Below, one piece after another: positions 36,858 through 45,762 of a stretch of DNA of 64,000 nucleotides. This DNA is from Lophius americanus (Eukaryota; Chordata; Actinopteri; Lophiiformes; Lophiidae). A program made the position numbers and the translations under genes. The stretch spans positions 2,040,501 through 2,104,500 of the forward strand of contig JBBDHG010000127.1 of assembly GCA_037951165.1 (NCBI GenBank), in the 5' to 3' direction. The notes under the pieces were generated by a model, which saw only the letters and a program-made list of their open reading frames with translations, searched no databases and was not told the DNA's origin. Numbering within the stretch: position 1 is the first letter of the stretch; every line of letters begins with the position of its first letter.

Positions 36858-37345
36858 GATTATTATCCCCCCTTTTCGGGAATATTATGGAATCGTCACC
36901 GCCCCCTGTTCACTGCATCCACTGCAGATCATTCGTGTTAATGCTCGATCATTTTCAAACTTTAGGGTTATACAGTATTTCTTCGCACTAGACCTTTGTG
37001 CGAGGAAGAAATTGATTGATTTTGGGAAAGGTCTGTTGCGTGTTTTTGACACTAGGGGGAGCTTTATCTCCAAAATGTTCTCAACCGTTGGTCAGATTTT
37101 GTACAAATTTGGTGCATGTGTATCTCGCATACATCATATTTCACTCTAGTAGACCATATTTTACTCGTTAGGGGCAGCATTTTTATGGTAAACCCAGTTT
37201 TTCGGTCATAACTTCCAACCGTTGGGCCGACTTAGTCTAGATTTTGTTCATATGAATCTACCCAAATATATTTATCTTTTATATTTATCTTTTATATATA
37301 TATATTATATATTAACATGTAAAGTTATGTTTTATATAAAAACAA

Positions 37346-37394
<49 letters not shown>

Positions 37395-37590
37395 ACATCA
37401 TTATTATTTTTTTTAATATATAATTTAGTCTAATAGTTCATATTTTGCTGTGTAAGGGGAGCTTTTTTATGAAAATACTGTGGACATAACCGTGTTTATT
37501 GAGCAGTACAATCAGGTGGATTGCTTGCACAGTGGATTGGGGACTTTTGGTCTGTCAGGGACAAATGGATAGCCCTAGTTTCCGTTTTGA
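36858..37590 (+). mobile_element. Interspersed repeat family E, copy 4 (most complete)
   Basis: This copy shows the whole order: 'ccccttttcgggaatattat', 'ggaatcgtcaccgccccctg', 'cgatcattttcaaacttta', 'gattttgggaaaggtctg', 'actagggggagctttatctc' and 'tcaaccgttggtcag'. It continues with 'caaatttggtgcatgtg', then a second unit 'ccaaccgttgggccgactta', an internal TA microsatellite, 'aatcaggtggattgcttg', 'gtggattggggacttttgg' and the end 'gatagccctagttt'. The 131-codon frame at 36754-37149 lies mostly in it and is not shared by other copies. Confidence 0.8.
37353..37392. repeat. TA microsatellite inside family E copy 4
   Basis: About 20 TA units lie within the second internal unit, where other copies have an AT-rich 'tatattgtatttta' stretch. 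The array probably expanded from that seed. Confidence 0.9.
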
Positions 37591-37594
37591 AAAC

Positions 37595-38078
37595 TACTCG
37601 ACAATAACCCCAATAACAATAAATTTATATTCAGATTCTACTAGCAATCAGCCAAATCGACTAGTCTGGATTCATACTGAATTTAGCATTTAGCTGCCAC
37701 GAAGCAAAAAAATCTACCTATGGAGCTGCAAGAGACCAAAGTGGAGGCCAGAAAGGAGGCCTAAAACGGCTCAACAAAGGTCATTCCGACTTGACGCAAT
37801 CAAACCTATTTGAGAAAGATTCTAATAAATGTGTGTGCACACCATTGCTAAGCAGACCAAGAGGACCAAATTGATCAACAATGACTTATATACCTATCAC
37901 CTAGCAAACTTATAAGTTCAATGTAGTAACCAACAAAAAAAACAGTCAGAAACAAAACCAGCGACTATACCGTTGAAGAATTGCTGATAAATTCAATGCA
38001 CTGGGTAGTTCATGTCATATAGTGGATATCTCATGAGAACCTGCAGCTTTTTTCTTCTTCCTCTTTATTCTTATTCAC
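37595..38078. other. Noncoding DNA, nothing recognised
   Basis: No gene or repeat signature is seen between family E copy 4 and the family C fragment. Confidence 0.4.
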
Positions 38079-38079
38079 T

Positions 38080-38345
38080 CAGGAATAAAGAGTCATGTCA
38101 AGTCAGTTTTGGAACAAAATCACAACAGATGTTATCTCAAGGCACTTTCCAAAAGGAGAAGCAGGTCTAGATGACAATCTTTATCTGACAGAGGTACAAA
38201 GATTACCACATGTGCAAGCAGCTGGTGACAGTGGCGAGAAAGTAAAATCATCTTTTAACCTTCAAGAAGATCCTGACTCAGGTCGTCCTCTCAACTTGAC
38301 CGATTGGGTTGAGAAAGAGAGAGAGGGAGTGAAAGACGATCAGGG
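38080..38345 (+). mobile_element. Interspersed repeat family C, fragment
   Basis: Contains 'ctcaaggcactttccaaaag', 'gagaagcaggtctagatgac', 'gcaagcagctggtgacagtg', 'gcgagaaagtaaaatcatct', 'tttaaccttcaagaagat', 'cctgactcaggtcgtcc' and 'ttgaccgattgggttgagaa'. This is the order I remember for an abundant teleost repeat (GCACTTT..., GGTGACAGTGGCAAGGAAAAAC, CTCGACCGGTTGGGGTGAGAG). An 86-codon frame covers it (38095-38355), ending in an acidic, charged tail. The frame follows the repeat and I do not regard it as a gene. Confidence 0.65.
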
Positions 38346-38349
38346 ATGG

Positions 38350-40860
38350 GACTAAAAGACTAATCTCACACACCTTAGATAATTACAAATGTAGGATCCT
38401 ATTGGATAATTAAATCATTAAATTTGAAATGAACATATTTTTCGAATGATAGTCGTTATGAAGTCAATTATAATGGAATTACACCAGAAACCCATTGGTA
38501 AAATAGTTTTCTGTCCTATCAGAAGTATAGGAAAGGGTAATTTCCAAAAAAGGTTGCCATAGCTTGAACTATGTTTGACATGGTTTTTGGAACCGGATAA
38601 AATAGAATTTAAACTCATCACCAGCCATCAGATCATTCATTAGACTACGACAACTAGATAGATTGATAAAACAGCCTGTCTTATATGGTAAACTCCTATA
38701 ACATTTTATGGAACAGACCCCAGATCGTTAAATCAGGTCCCATAATGATTATTTCAGCAGACTGGAAAAACACATTAGACTTCAGTGCCATGCTTCAATA
38801 TCAATCTACACTCTACCAAAATAGACGACACTTATAATAGGTAATCAGTTTAAACATATATTTCATATAACAAGAATAATACTCATTTGTCATCGGATAT
38901 AATAAATGATAAACTACAGGAACATGTTTCATCTCAGAAGGCAGATGCAGGAAACCGTTAGTGACGGATTGAATTGAGTTACGCCATTACATCAAGACGT
39001 AGGGTATCTCTTTTTTTCGTTCAGACTCTTTTTTTAAAGTTGACATTTGATGTCTTTCATTTGAGGGTGGTACGTTTTGCATGTTGTGAGCCTATTTACA
39101 AACCATTCAGTGGTGGGCTCTGCATAAAATAGGCCCATAAAAACACCAAAAAAAAAGACAACGGAAATGTTGTAATGAGACTGCGAAGGTGGAAGGATCA
39201 AAGTATTTCACTGTAATGATTTTTTTGGCCCGTCTACAGGAAAAAAAGAAGGATTTAAGTAAAAGAAAAATGAAAAAACCTGCCCTGTAACAGAGGAAGA
39301 ACAACAAAAGGAGCAGTATCCTGGGGTGCAGATTGATTCGTATCAGCTGGTACATGGACAGTGACCTGCAGGGAGAGCTTATCTAGGCTCATGCTTTATC
39401 TTCCGTACATTTCGATTCCACCGCTGTAGGGTGTGGTCCAGTTGGTTGGAAAAGGAGAAGAGCGGTTTTCTAGATAGGTAGATGCGTGATGAATTCATAA
39501 CTTTGTAGGTTGCTGCGGCGAGATGGAAGAAAGAAGCGTAGTAGGTTGGAGGACAGACAACAGCATAATGGAGGTAGTGGGAGTGAAGCTGAAGAAAAAT
39601 CTGGTAGGGGCATGGAGAGGAGGGCAGGGGGGAAAGCCTCTTTGTAGCGTTATCAGGGCATGATCACCAGATGGGAGGGCAGGGAGAGATGAACAAGAGG
39701 GACATCTGGAGAGATGGGGGTTATAAAGCAGAGATAAGAGAGAGGGAGAGATTCAGAACAGAGCCATGGAAACTGGCCGGCATGTGGAAAAAATGAAAGA
39801 TGGAAAGAGGAACTCAGAGATGTGGAGGAACACCAGGGAGCAGAAGAGAAAATACTGACAAGGGGAGGATGATAAAGTGTTCGCGTAAACAGGCTAACAA
39901 ATTCACTGAGGGGGGTTGAAAAGGCATTCAAGTGTTGGGTATGTAAATTTAAAGCAAAAAAAATAAATTCTTTAGTCACTCAGAACTATTCCACTACTGT
40001 TTGGCTATCACCTGACTCCAACACAATGTGACTTTTCAATTTTATCCATTCAGCAGTGGTGGGTGGCGTGTTTGCTAGGTTTTCAGCAGTATATCATTCT
40101 GGTAGATCAAGCAGGAGATACTATGAACCAAATGTGTGGGTTTCTTTGCAAAATGACAGAAATTGTTTAAAAATATTCAATCTCTTGCGCTCAGATCCAG
40201 CTCGGATTTTTTGGGTCGGGCAGAGTGACAGGACATTATATATTGGTGGTGGAGAACTTCCGAGACTTTGAAATGGAAAGCTGAGCAAGCTAGAAGATGC
40301 TTAGTGACTGGTCAGCAGGACCAAGTGAAACAGTTGCTTTTGGAAGAGGACAAGCAGCTGGTAAACAAGTTGAAAGACCCAAGCAATGTCAGGTGAGAGG
40401 GAACGTGAGCGTGTGAGACTGCTGTGGTGAGGTAAGTATTCCTGACTGAATTTTTGCTGTATTAATTTGGTCTGCAGAACAGCATAATCAAGCAGGTGAT
40501 CATCGCTTATGATCCAGTTTTAAGTGAAGATCAAATTAATTATGATAATATAGTTCCTCCAGTCTTGGCATCATAAGTTCTCTAGAAGGCACAGTCAACG
40601 CGACAAACTAAACCCAAGTATCCCAAGCCTTGTCTGAAATCATATCCGATAGGAAGCATTTCTTTTGATATCATCATTGATACGAGGGCTGTTGTTTGTT
40701 CTGCGCGTCTGACATCAAACTTTCTTCATCTGTTGTCCAGGCTGCCATTTATTGTTCGTCCGCTGAGGGCTTCACTCTCAAATGCTTGTGTATAGTTGTG
40801 GCAGACTTACGACGATTAGTTTAACGTGCAAGAGCCAGCATCGCATCTTCATTTTCTCTA
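38350..40860. other. Noncoding DNA, nothing recognised
   Basis: Frames of 82 and 108 codons on the minus strand (39107-39355 and 39653-39979) lie in purine-rich plus-strand sequence, which suppresses stops on the other strand. They have no motif. No recognised repeat in 2.5 kb. Confidence 0.45.
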
Positions 40861-40863
40861 AAT

Positions 40864-41064
40864 ACTTATCCTGATAAGGGTTGCAGAGGGCTGGAGCCTA
40901 TCTCGGCTGACAACGGCTGAGAGGTTGGGTAAACCCTGGACAAGGGTTAATACCTATAGACGAACAACCGCTCACACCTATTGGGAATTCTGAATCACCA
41001 ATTCAAAGGTATTTTTTCTGGCTTTGAGGTAACTGTGCTACCTACTAAGCCACCATGCAGCCCA
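40864..41064 (-). mobile_element. SINE-like repeat, internally deleted minus-strand copy
   Basis: Reads on the plus strand as 'cttatcctgataagggttgc', 'ggctggagcctatctcggct', 'aaaccctggacaaggg', 'gaatcaccaattcaa', then jumps to 'gtaactgtgctacctact' and 'aagccaccatgcagccc', the complement of the head. About 100 bp, including the B-box, is missing compared with the copy at 6971. Confidence 0.75.
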
Positions 41065-41122
41065 CTGTGCCTCATTTTCTCTAATTTGTTAAAGGAGTTC
41101 CAAACGTAATTGACTGTAGCAT

Positions 41123-41160
41123 GGCACTGATAAAACAGGCACACCTGTTTTATCAGTGCC
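41123..41160. repeat. Perfect hairpin, 17-bp arms, 4-nt loop
   Basis: GGCACTGATAAAACAGG (41123-41139), loop caca, exact reverse complement (41144-41160). It is the longest perfect hairpin seen in the window. Shortly downstream (about 41189-41212) 'attattattagcaataataa' forms a second, AT-only hairpin. I considered a Helitron 3' hairpin, but no CTRR terminus follows closely. Confidence 0.92.
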
Positions 41161-41314
41161 TGGCGGTGGTTTTGTGTTTTCTCTTCTTCTATTATTATTA
41201 GCAATAATAATAATGCAAACAGCCTGTAAAATTGCAATAATGTCACCTTTTGGAGGTAGTGCCACGTTATTATTATTAAAAACAAGGAAGAGCATTTATG
41301 TGACAAAAAGATTC

Positions 41315-42330
41315 ACACCATTAGCTCTTTTGACTATCCATATATTGAAATAATAACGATGGATCCCCCATCAGGTATTTTCATATGACTTTCAATGTAC
41401 AGAGGACAAAGTTAAATCAACAAAAATCCACAGGTTTTATTCTGTGGACATTTTCCTTGCAGTAGACACATTGCAATGCCACATTGTTCTTTATACGAGT
41501 TAACTGGAATTTTTTCAGCATTTCCCTCTATAGCAATTAGCACAAGTGAAATCATTAATGATTCACTCAACCTGACCTTTCCTCCCAGCTCATTACTTCT
41601 TCACAAGTATTTCCAGTTCACCGTCAATTAACTAACTTTTAAGGAAGAGAAGGACTGTTGAGCAAGACCTACAACTTCTCTGATGGTAATGCAACACACC
41701 ACTGACTTTACTGCCTTTAATGACAATCTGAAGCAGAGATTGTCACACAAGAGCACACTTACAAGAGGCAGCCCAGTTGCCAAAATGAAATGTTAGAAAT
41801 GTATGTTTGAGCCAACCAAGCACACTAAAAACATATATATACGTTCCTGTAGCAACATTGCACACTACACATGCCTTACTGTATCATTAGATTTATATGC
41901 ATTAATTTCCTCATCCTTAGGTTTGGTGTGATTCCTTGGAGTCACAGCTGTAAAGCATGAAACCACTTTTAAAGTCGAACTCAGCCGCTGAATCAATTAC
42001 ATAGGAATTAATGTGAATGTTATGATTTGGCAAATAAAATAGATATTGACTTCTAACGTTAAACTTGGATTACATACTACGATTTTAGAGTTATTGAAGT
42101 TTGATTTCAACTGTCATTGTACGAATCATACAGTTGCGGAAGCTCACGATTTGGTGTGCTCACACTGTAGGGCCTCTAGGCTCTTGCGTCCGATTGTCAC
42201 TATTGACGAAGTTCCGAGGCGAGTGAAGTTTTTCTGCTAGCAACATGCTAACAAAATGTCCATCGTTATGCTAACAAAACATCCATCGTTATTATTTCAA
42301 GATATGGATAGTCAAAAGAGCTAATGGTGT
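41315..42330. repeat. 49-bp inverted repeats about 0.92 kb apart
   Basis: The segment 41315-41363 (starting ACACCATTAGCTCTTTTGAC) is found in reverse complement at 42282-42330 with a single mismatch (48/49). The intervening 918 bp include ordinary AT-rich DNA and the family H fragment at 42060-42275. Such a match cannot be chance. It is either a pair of terminal inverted repeats of a short element (no convincing target duplication seen), or an inverted duplication made by template switching or gene conversion. A partial third 'tccatcgttat' occurs at 42259. Confidence 0.9.
42060..42275 (-). mobile_element. Family H element, partial inverted copy
   Basis: Aligns with the reverse complement of the right half of 29502-30136. 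Shared landmarks are 'acttgga-tacatactacgat', 'tttcaactg-cat', 'ttgcggaagctcacga', 'ttggtgtgctcacact', 'attgacgaagtt', 'ccgaggc' and 'agcaacatgctaaca'. The match fades by about 42275, just before one arm of the 49-bp inverted repeat. Confidence 0.6.
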
Positions 42331-42579
42331 AAAAGTGTAGATTCTCAGAGTTGAGAGTTGTTAGGGACATAGTGGTCTTGATTGGCTATTGGGCTATCAT
42401 GTGAGTCGTTAGCATAATGTGAATCCAGGTGTGGACGATGGCAAAACTATCTTGGGAGGGGAGGTAAAAATGGATTGTACGTGGGTGATGATTGATGGCG
42501 TACATGACCGACCGGCTTTAGAGATGGCCACACCCGTTTGACAATAGCTGGGTTTTTAATTGACAATTTTATTCCATCC

Positions 42580-42796
42580 GAATGAAACCTTTTCATATTG
42601 CAATCTCATTCGTCTGTTTACATGACCTGTGATCTTTTCCGACCCGGTGTTTACATGCATCCACTCATCTAATTTGAAACAGCTTACTGACATGCGCAGA
42701 TGATCAATACTCCTGCTTCAATGAGCTGAGTTCCAACCGCCAACAAGCGATCAGAAAAAGAATAGGACAAAGAAGGCATAAGCAGAAGTGACTTTT
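42580..42796 (+). mobile_element. Interspersed repeat family G, plus-strand copy
   Basis: See 25990-26228 for the aligned copy. The best-preserved stretch is 'cctgtgatcttttccgaccc' through 'ggtgtttacatgcatcc' to 'ctgacatgcgcagatgat'. It lies about 310 bp upstream of the THAP remnant. It may therefore be the flank of a larger transposon that carried that gene, but the other copy shows no THAP sequence nearby, so this is only a possibility. Confidence 0.8.
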
Positions 42797-43106
42797 CGTC
42801 TATCTAACCGTCCAACTATGTTAAACTCTTTTAAAGTTGATATGAGTAAATTACTGTCCGATGTAGACCAGTACGATAGTCCAGTAAGGTGTCATTATGT
42901 CACAAATTGTTTTTGATGCATGGTGTTAAGAACACATAAAATACAGTCATTTCTTTATAAATCCTCAAAGTTTAAGAGATATTTGACCTACGCAGGTCCG
43001 TTTTACTTTAACGGCGCATTGCATTCTGTGTTGATTACGTAAAATGGTTTCTGTAGTTGTAGTTGGTTGCTGTTTTCGTAGCATTGGTGAGAGAAAAATC
43101 GATATA

Positions 43107-43442
43107 ATTCCGCACTTTGCTGTTTTTGGTTGTACTTGCCAGTCCAAGGGCAATACGGTAAGCGATGTAAGTCTTCACAGCTTTCCCATAGATAAGAAGA
43201 GGAGAAAACATTAGAAAGACGCCTGTGGACGTAAACCACTTCCAAAGGACCCGTGTCTGTGTTTGCGTCATTTCTCTCCTGATGCATTTGAAGCATTTAG
43301 TAGATCAAATCTGCTAAAGAATCTAAATGAGATTCTGTGCATGCAATATTTCCACAAAAGGAGACTAAACGCCACTGAGAATCGCGCGACAGCCGCTGTA
43401 AGAAGCCGCACATACAGGAGACGCTGGACGCTCTCCTGCTAA
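43107..43442 (+). pseudogene. Broken THAP zinc-finger domain
   Basis: One frame shows the THAP (C2-CH) layout: PHFAVFGC, 42 residues, then CLRHF, with LHSFPIDKKRRKH in the middle and DAFE after the last ligand. THAP domains bind DNA through Cys-x2-4-Cys-x35-50-Cys-x2-His and occur in cellular factors and in P-element, Kolobok and ISL2EU-type transposases. The breaks are clear. ATT stands where the initiator ATG before Pro is expected. The first Cys is gone from the usual C-A-x-x-G-C start. A TAG (about 43224-43226) replaces the conserved Trp after KRRKH. The frame then stays open to TAA at 43440-43442, reading a basic RSRTYRRRW-rich tail. It is dead as a protein. Whether it derives from a transposon or a retro-copied THAP gene is not decidable here. 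Confidence 0.65.
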
Positions 43443-43543
43443 AATCTGAAGCAGCTCACGGATGCAGAGAGTCTGAAAGGGGACTATCGGACACGACTAT
43501 GACCATGGAGGATATCATACGATGGTATGAGCTATGTGCTTAC

Positions 43544-43758
43544 CTTGAACAGTTGCTGACATAAAAGCGGAGCTCTTTACAACAAATCCTCTCCTTCATG
43601 GTTGCCATAGCAACGCAATTCCTGCGCAGACAACAGCGATTGTGTCCCACTCTCTCTTCATCACTTCTTTCGTCTTCTTTTGTTTGCTCAGTTTGAGTAA
43701 AGTTTCCCAAGTGGTCCTTGTCTATGTCGCCTTCCGGTTCAGGTTGGTCAGATGACAT
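43544..43758 (-). pseudogene. P2X7 cytoplasmic (ballast) domain-like first exon, probably degraded
   Basis: From an ATG at 43758 the minus strand reads MSSDQPEPEGD, an acidic stretch (KEDERSDEERV), then CLRRNCVAMATMKERICCKEL. It ends at a consensus splice donor (AAG|GTAAGC, last exon base 43544). The pattern C-x-x-M-x-T-x-x-E-x-x-C-C-x-E matches the cysteine-rich start of the P2X7 intracellular domain. In fish this domain is also found in many stand-alone genes with a short acidic first exon. The usual W-C-x-C-G-x-C part reads C-C-L-R-R-N-C, so Trp, one Cys and the Gly are lost, and the usual MPT is MAT. I could not find the expected second exon (the VLQTA / LPSC-containing part) within the next kilobase. 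The open frame also extends upstream to 43842. It faces the THAP remnant convergently, about 100 bp away. Confidence 0.5.
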
Positions 43759-43849
43759 TTTAAGCGGTTCAGAAGCCAGCCAGTGCAACAATTTGACGTC
43801 ACTAGCCAGATTGCATTGCAATGTAACGGGAATGGCGACCACAGTTAAA

Positions 43850-44270
43850 TTATTAAATTATTTTTCAAAATGAGTACAAGCACCGGGATGTAGAGTAAAT
43901 GCAATATCTCATTTATACAGTTGATACTGTCAGATATGTTTTAAAGCGTACGAGTCTTGAAAGTCGGGGTAAGTCATTTGTGTATCAACATTTTTTGTAA
44001 CTTGTCATATTATTAAAAAACAATATTTTTGCAAATATAAAAACAAGCTGCAATGTGTAAAACAGATCTTTGGACAGCAGCCATGAGGAATGGCTTCAAA
44101 CTGAATGACAGCTGACCAAAAAATTTGGACATGCAAGAAATCCATCAGATAATCTGAAAATTCGATCATGGAGGCAATTAATATGGGCTCACGACTCAAA
44201 CCTCAAACTGCAAGTATCAACCACAAATCTGGCAGTATTTTCACCAGATTCTCGCACCATTCAGCCAAAT
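43850..44270. other. Noncoding DNA, nothing recognised
   Basis: AT-rich interval between the P2X7-like exon and the tRNA-derived SINE. It would be the promoter side of the minus-strand exon, but no core promoter element stands out. Confidence 0.4.
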
Positions 44271-44271
44271 C

Positions 44272-44490
44272 AGTTGTAGCGTAGAGCAACCATCTCCAAA
44301 GCTGAAGAGATCAGGAGGTAGCCAGTTCAAGTCTTGGCAGGGTATACATGTTGTACGGTCCTTGACCCCTGAAACCCTTGCTCCCCGGGCGCTTCAAAGG
44401 GGCTGCCCACTGCTCCCTCAGGGATGGGCCAAATGCAGAGAAATAGTTGTACTGTGTTTGGCTGTATGTGATCGATAAGGGGCACATTAT
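44272..44490 (+). mobile_element. tRNA-derived SINE, nearly full length
   Basis: Begins 'cagttgtagcgtagagcaac' (degenerate A-box region). It has a B-box-like 'agttcaagtcttgg' (about 44324-44337), then 'ggtccttgacccctgaaac', 'ttgctccccgggcgcttc', 'ggctgcccactgctccctca', 'gggatgggccaaatgcagag', 'actgtgtttggctgtatgtg' and 'gataaggggcac'. I recognise this as a widespread fish SINE whose 3' end normally reads TGTGACAATAAAGGC-TTCTTC. A 5'-truncated second copy lies at 53376-53467. Confidence 0.75.
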
Positions 44491-44742
44491 TTATTCATTT
44501 AAATCTGGCTTGACCTGCACAGAATCTATCAGGCGTAACACATATCACCATACAAGGACAGGATTGGGTTCTACAAAATTAGGATTATTGCTTGATTATT
44601 CTTCTTACTATTTTACATCCAGTGGTGTCAGCTGAATAGTTAAGAAGGGTTGAAAATGTAACGCTTATGACACACCAATTATAAGTGTAGTAGTAATAGT
44701 AGTAAAAGATCTGGTTTGGAAATCAGTTTTGTCTTCTGCGTA

Positions 44743-44840
44743 TTGATTTGGTGTAAGTTTTACACTGGATGCCCCTCCGAATAAAACCCTCCCCATATAC
44801 CTAGGCTTGGGCCCGACACTAGAAATACACTGGTGACCCC
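44743..44840 (-). mobile_element. Non-LTR retrotransposon 3' fragment (AAG-tail family)
   Basis: On the plus strand: 'ttgatttggtgtaagtttta', 'cactggatgcccctccgaat', 'aaaaccctccccatatacct', 'aggcttgggcccgacacta'. The reverse complement matches the copy at 50838-51011 ('aagcccggataaatggggag', 'gggcatccgacataaaaact', 'gtaccaaatcaa'). The AAG tail is not preserved here. Confidence 0.7.
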
Positions 44841-45734
44841 ATTGGAGCTGGTTTATTTTACTATTGTCTGTTTCACAATAATAAAAGTTACATTGTATTA
44901 TGAACAGCAGTCATTATTACTGATCACTCGTGGTTGTTGAAAATCAGAGCTTGTATTAGACATGTCTTTGGAGGTGAGTAACGTTGGAGAGTCGGCTCAC
45001 TGGAGGAGTGCCAGGTGAGTTGATTGGTACAGCTGATTCAGGTGAGCTGATCAGTCCCTCTTACTGTCTGTAGCAGTGTGACTGGAGAAGACAATCAGAA
45101 AAGACACTTCAACGCCGGCTTAAAATGTCTGTCAGAAATGTTGTGAGGTAAAATGAAGATTGCTGCAATATGAGGATTGCTCTAGCAACCATCCATTCCG
45201 TGTCCTGAGGAGAAATTGGTTGCAGTGAGCCATGCCACAATGGCATTATGTCTAGGCCATCCTAAACGACTAGAAAAAAATACATTTTTTCTGACTTTTT
45301 TTTTTTTTAAATATTCATGACATGTTTAAAAAAACAATTGTTTTCCTGTCCAAAAAAGTAAAAGGACATCATTCAAGAGACTACTCTCATACTTCTACTT
45401 TCAAGGTGGCTGAATCTGCTGCTCTGGACCTGTTTGATGCCCGCTGATTACAACAACAGTATTTTTCTAAAGGTGGGTACATATTCCCCTGAGGGTTATT
45501 TGAGGGTAATGTGAAGGGAGGTAATGCAAGTATGAAATTATTGTGAAAATATGAGTCATGCATGATTCCTTAATATGTTTTTATAATACATTTAATTTGA
45601 AAAGAAATGCGACTATATGTTGAATAAACCACGTTCTATACGCAGCGCTCCCATTTGAAATGTTTGGAAGATGACTGGGGCCGCATGAATTTTTGTAATT
45701 CTAAATGGTAATTTAATGAAAGTCAGTATTCAGA

Positions 45735-45762
45735 GAACAAAGTCAGATGTCTGACTTTGTTC
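45735..45762. repeat. Perfect palindrome, 13-bp arms, 2-nt centre
   Basis: GAACAAAGTCAGA (45735-45747), tg, exact reverse complement (45750-45762). Seen once. Confidence 0.88.

Noticed and set aside
36754..37149. 131-codon plus-strand frame as a gene
   Set aside because: It lies mainly in family E copy 4 and is not preserved in the other seven copies. No domain was recognised.
38095..38355. 86-codon charged open frame as a gene
   Set aside because: The sequence follows the repeat family C word order. It shows no start or splice context.
39653..39979. 108-codon minus-strand frame
   Set aside because: It lies opposite purine-rich sequence, which lacks stop codons on the complement. No motif, start context or splice signal was found.
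41123..41160. microRNA precursor
   Set aside because: The 17-bp arms and 4-nt loop are too short for a typical animal pre-miRNA, and there is no supporting flanking stem.
41123..41200. Helitron 3' terminus
   Set aside because: A hairpin is present, but no CTRR end follows within the expected distance and no matching 5' TC end was found.
43003..43296. 97-codon minus-strand frame as a gene
   Set aside because: It is antisense to the THAP remnant, which explains the sequence better. It has no recognisable domain.
44323..44337. tRNA gene suggested by the 'gttcaagtc' block
   Set aside because: It is the degenerate B-box of a tRNA-derived SINE. No cloverleaf can be drawn.
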